A DNA stretch of 64,000 bases from NIOZ-UU13 sp035528395 (GTDB taxonomy: Bacteria; Planctomycetota; Phycisphaerae; Sedimentisphaerales; Anaerobacaceae): assembly GCA_035528395.1 (NCBI GenBank), contig DATKYR010000269.1:1-64000 (forward strand), written 5' to 3'. Below the pieces are notes generated by a model. The model had not been told where the DNA came from, made no database searches, and saw only the letters and a program-made list of their open reading frames with translations. Positions 61,199-64,000 of the stretch are shown here, piece after piece; the first letter of the stretch is position 1; each line of letters opens with the position of its first letter. The position numbers were made by a program, and so were the translations under genes.

Positions 61199-64000
61199 CT
61201 ATTCATTTCCTGCAAAACAAATTATTTTACCATTTTTGGTCGCAAGATACAACCGGTTATTTGCTGCGGCCATTCCATCCCACACGGGTATCGATTCAAG
61301 TTTGTATTCTGCTAATTTCTTCCCATCCGAGGCGGATACGACTAACAACAAACCTCCTTTTCTACCTCCGATGGCGGCATTTTGTTCGGTGAGCTTTGCC
61401 TGAATTACGGGGTCATTAGGAAGCTTGAACGCCTCCTCCTCATCAACAACATCCAACGGCCCGGCAATGAATAATGTTTTGTTTACCTGTCCCTGCGTCT
61501 GGCGACGCAAGTCGGGGCGGCGGGCCAGAACCATAGCTCGAACATGAAGCGAGGGTTCCTCATCCAACCAATTGAAACTGGCGGCAGAGCGGGCCGATAG
61601 CGGGAAACTCTTGCGAACTCCCCTGTCAGCAACAGAAGAGTTTCTCTTTTTGGAGCTGGCATTCATTTGGCGTTCAGCCGCCACAACGCGCTGAATTGAT
61701 TCGGCCTTGATTTGCTTGTCGGCGGCATAAAGCTGATATTCCAACACCGATGATTGACACAGATATTCGGGCTTGCGCCCGAAGCCATAGACAGATTGAG
61801 CTTGCCCTGAGCCTGTCGAAGGGTCATAAACCATAATCCGCCCGGACGGAACATAACAGCCGGCACGGGGCCATCCACCCCACCCCGAAGCGACGCTTTT
61901 GCCAAACATCCAGTAGGAGCGGTGGAACCATGAGTCGTCCAGAAAACCGATTGTACAGAACAGATGCACCCCCTCGCCGGTCTGCTCGGTCGCGTTCACC
62001 GGGGCGATTTGCTGACGGGTACCCTGCAGGTCGAATCGCTGAGACCGCATATAGACATATCGGCCGTCACTTGACAAAACGTCCGTCAGTGCAACCGGCA
62101 TATTCAGACCTTTGACGTACACCTGCAGGTTCTCGCCGGTCTCCGGGTCTCGGTCGTCGAGAATGTTCTCAGATAGTTTTCGCCCTGTTTTCGGGTCGAG
62201 CCGTAAGAAGCGTATGCCTCCGTCCAGGAACATCGACCTTCCCGCAACGCAGTACAAGACAGCCTGCCCTGGGCCTGTCGAAGGAGCTTGCCCTGAGCCT
62301 GCCGAAGGAGCCTGCCCTGAGCCTGTCGAAGGGTCGTCCTGGACGAGCACACTGCCGTGGACCGGCCAGACTGATTCCAATTGTTCAAACGCCGTCAATC
62401 GCAGGTCTTTGGGTGCCGCGCGGAAACGCCAGGCAAGCGCACCGTCGGAGGCGGCAAGACAATAAACCCAGCCGTCAGCCGAGCCGAAAAGGACCCGGCC
62501 CTGGTAGATTGTAGGCGGCGAGTCAACCCGTCCCCCGGTTGTATAGCTCCAGAGTATTTTCCCTGAGCTTTCATCAAGGGCATATACCGTATGTGTGTCG
62601 ATGGACGCTACGAAAAGCTTGCCATCGGCGACCACCACACTGCTGAGTTTGCCGCCCAGGTCGGTTTGCCATGAGCGTTTCAACTCGGCGGGGACGGATG
62701 TTTTTGTGAAGCCGCTGCGCGCCGCGTCGTGGCGATAAGTGGGCCAGTCTTCCGGATTTTCGATTTTTGGTTGTCGATTATCGATTTTACCGTATGCCGG
62801 GCCACGCTCGAGTCTGTCAGCGTCAGGTACTTCCTTCGGGACCTCGCGGGAGGTGGACACCGGAGCCAAAGCATTGAATCCGTTGAGCTTCGACTCAATG
62901 TAGCAGGCACAGGGATGTTGTGGCGCGTAAACCAGCCCGTTAGAAGGCATAATACCGTAAAGGCAGGCGCCTCGCACCCAGTGATTTGTGGTCCAGTGTT
63001 CCGAGTCCAGGTCAACGAATTCGATACCGGTTCTCGACGTTAGTATATACCGGTCAGTCGCTTTGCTGCGATGGCATCTATGGTGGAACCAATAAATGTC
63101 AATATCAGGTGGAAACTCTTTTTTGATTTGACCTGTGTGCAGGTCCACTCCTGTGAATACACCTGTGTCTTTTCCGTTTGCGATTGCCCCGGACCAGACC
63201 AGGCCGTCGATAACAAGAAGGTCCTCCGGAGAATTGTGTCCGGACCTGGCTTGTTTGGCTGTCCACAGCGTCTCGCCGGTTTGCGCTGAGAAGGCCGTTA
63301 TGGCCCTGTTTCCACCTGAGAACAGTACGACATCCTCGTACACGACAAGTGTCGGCGCGTAGCCGGTTAGAATAGGAGAGCGTCGGGATGCCGGCTCCGA
63401 TATCCACTTTTGCTCGCCATTTTCTCTGTCTAAGCACACGACCTTTTCCCCATTATGGAAGTAAACATATTTCGAGTCGGCGGCCAGAGTCAGCGGAGTT
63501 ACACGCTGGGCCTTCTGCCACAGGACTTTCCCTGTGTCGGACTGGACAGCCATTATTCTTCGCTCTTTTTCATCCCACGCCCAGTCTTTGTTTGCGCGAT
63601 TCGTAGGGTCCCAGATATACGTGGACTCCGGCCTGAACTCTTTCCACTTTACCGGAGAATCTGTAACCAGCAGGAACAGCACACCATCCGAAGCAATGAC
63701 CTCCTCGGTTGTCTTAGTGCCGTCATAGGTGCGAATAGTCCGGCCCGTTGCCGCGTCAAGCACAATCAGCGGGGCATCGAGTCCGAGTGTAACATAGACG
63801 CGGTCCCCTACGGCGACCAGTCGGCGAGGAAGCTGGGCAGGGCCGCTCTTGAGAGGCCACAGATGAGTATTCCACGACGAAATCGGCCGCTTCCATAAAA
63901 TCGTGCCGTTGAAAGCGTCCCGCGCAATCAGCGACCATTTTGCAGGCAACTGGATGGAGGCAGTCGGGCCTTCATCAAAAATGTAAAAGAGCCGTCCGCC
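61199..64000 (-). CDS. Quinoprotein-like propeller protein, truncated by the right edge; contains in-frame repeat insertions
   Basis: At least 933 residues; the N-terminus lies beyond base 64000, since the frame stays open through GRLFYIFDEGP to the end. It is a double PQQ-type propeller (LIARDAFNGTILWKR; DWPTYRHDAARSG; GKILWSYTTGG; GALAWRFRAAP) related to the 47832 and 40522 proteins. Three consecutive 24-nt repeats (62263-62334) encode DPSTGSGQAPSAGSGQ and onward between SVLVQD and VLYC, and one more (61801-61824) encodes PSTGSGQA within MVYDPSTGSGQAQSVYG. Homologues read GVLVEDGIAYVAAG there, so these are insertions. Stop abuts the start of the next gene. Confidence 0.8.
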   Translation of the reverse strand, partial: GGRLFYIFDEGPTASIQLPAKWSLIARDAFNGTILWKRPISSWNTHLWPLKSGPAQLPRRLVAVGDRVYVTLGLDAPLIVLDAATGRTIRTYDGTKTTEEVIASDGVLFLLVTDSPVKWKEFRPESTYIWDPTNRANKDWAWDEKERRIMAVQSDTGKVLWQKAQRVTPLTLAADSKYVYFHNGEKVVCLDRENGEQKWISEPASRRSPILTGYAPTLVVYEDVVLFSGGNRAITAFSAQTGETLWTAKQARSGHNSPEDLLVIDGLVWSGAIANGKDTGVFTGVDLHTGQIKKEFPPDIDIYWFHHRCHRSKATDRYILTSRTGIEFVDLDSEHWTTNHWVRGACLYGIMPSNGLVYAPQHPCACYIESKLNGFNALAPVSTSREVPKEVPDADRLERGPAYGKIDNRQPKIENPEDWPTYRHDAARSGFTKTSVPAELKRSWQTDLGGKLSSVVVADGKLFVASIDTHTVYALDESSGKILWSYTTGGRVDSPPTIYQGRVLFGSADGWVYCLAASDGALAWRFRAAPKDLRLTAFEQLESVWPVHGSVLVQDDPSTGSGQAPSAGSGQAPSTGPGQAVLYCVAGRSMFLDGGIRFLRLDPKTGRKLSENILDDRDPETGENLQVYVKGLNMPVALTDVLSSDGRYVYMRSQRFDLQGTRQQIAPVNATEQTGEGVHLFCTIGFLDDSWFHRSYWMFGKSVASGWGGWPRAGCYVPSGRIMVYDPSTGSGQAQSVYGFGRKPEYLCQSSVLEYQLYAADKQIKAESIQRVVAAERQMNASSKKRNSSVADRGVRKSFPLSARSAASFNWLDEEPSLHVRAMVLARRPDLRRQTQGQVNKTLFIAGPLDVVDEEEAFKLPNDPVIQAKLTEQNAAIGGRKGGLLLVVSASDGKKLAEYKLESIPVWDGMAAANNRLYLATKNGKIICFAGNE
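61801..61824 (-). repeat. Single 24-nt dispersed repeat inserted in frame
   Basis: One unit, starting CTTGCCCTGAGC and ending CGAAGGGT on the plus strand, identical in form to the tandem at 62263-62334. It adds exactly eight codons (PSTGSGQA type) in the quinoprotein gene. Confidence 0.65.
62263..62334 (-). repeat. Three tandem 24-nt dispersed repeats inserted in frame
   Basis: Units at 62263-62286, 62287-62310 and 62311-62334 begin CCTGCCCTG or CTTGCCCTG, have GCCTG(T/C)CGAAGG and differ by few bases. 24 nt equals 8 codons, so the frame stays open. Comparison with the paralogue at 47832 shows the host protein has no such residues. Confidence 0.75.

Noticed and set aside
62263..62334. Tandem 24-nt units considered as a CRISPR array
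   Set aside because: Units are contiguous without spacers, and they are within an open coding frame.

Overview
The window reads as a chromosomal stretch from a Planctomycetota bacterium, most likely of the Phycisphaerae/Sedimentisphaerales type. This is an inference from gene content. The evidence is a secreted protein ending in a dockerin-like EF-hand tail (DFALMAAEWL), three pseudopilin-like proteins with the GFTLIELLVVIA leader, three Tat-exported Gfo/Idh/MocA oxidoreductases, three formylglycine-type sulfatases, a DUF1080 protein, a DUF6807 protein, and large PQQ-type beta-propeller proteins. I recognised no rRNA, tRNA, CRISPR array, phage or transposase gene.

Layout. 549-7689: three large secreted proteins (propeller/dockerin-like, CE15-type esterase, malectin/PA14/FnIII protein), each with its own promoter or strong ribosome site. 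7907-8698: a DUF362 protein on the minus strand. 8850-13592: a Gld-type ABC export operon (ATPase, permease, GldG-like, DUF4340). 13680-18469: oxidoreductase, FG-GAP protein, HEAT-repeat protein. 18806-29873: a glycan or glycoside utilisation block (pseudopilin, sugar isomerase-like TIM barrel, GH38-like enzyme, sulfatase, DUF6807, oxidoreductase, DUF1080, PhoD-like phosphatase). 29947-36046: minus-strand genes (PHP phosphoesterase, quinoprotein, SBBP propeller, HisF) around a 1.4 kb gene-poor region. 36268-52505: a second sulfatase-centred block (two sulfatases, oxidoreductase, two pseudopilins, two giant quinoproteins with methyltransferase-like domains, a Tat-exported DegT aminotransferase, an exported methyltransferase). 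52680-57571: a molybdate/tungstate-like ABC importer cluster with two substrate-binding lipoproteins, a TauE/SafE-like protein, a truncated third binding protein, two small membrane proteins (one frameshifted), a permease and an ATPase. 57954-64000: a minus-strand operon of a quinoprotein (cut by the right edge), an unrecognised exported membrane-anchored protein, an FtsX-like permease and a LolD-like ATPase.

How the genes fit together. Most of the window encodes envelope or exported machinery for attacking sulfated, decorated carbohydrate. Sulfatases and esterases remove substituents. GH38-like, DUF1080, Gfo/Idh and isomerase-like proteins could cleave glycosides by hydrolysis or by an oxidative 3-keto route. 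Solitary pseudopilins and propeller proteins sit beside them. The two ABC export-type systems and the oxyanion importer serve the envelope and metal or oxyanion uptake.

The most striking non-gene structure is a family of small terminal-inverted-repeat elements (4841-4973, 18482-18659 and a nested pair at 32632-32890) with visible target-site duplications, plus 24-nt repeats inserted in frame in protein-coding genes (61801-61824, 62263-62334, and a relative near 18113-18140). The best candidates for undescribed biology are the oxyanion importer with its extra membrane proteins, the exported methyltransferase-fold/quinoprotein fusions, and the LolD/FtsX/quinoprotein operon with its unrecognised exported partner.
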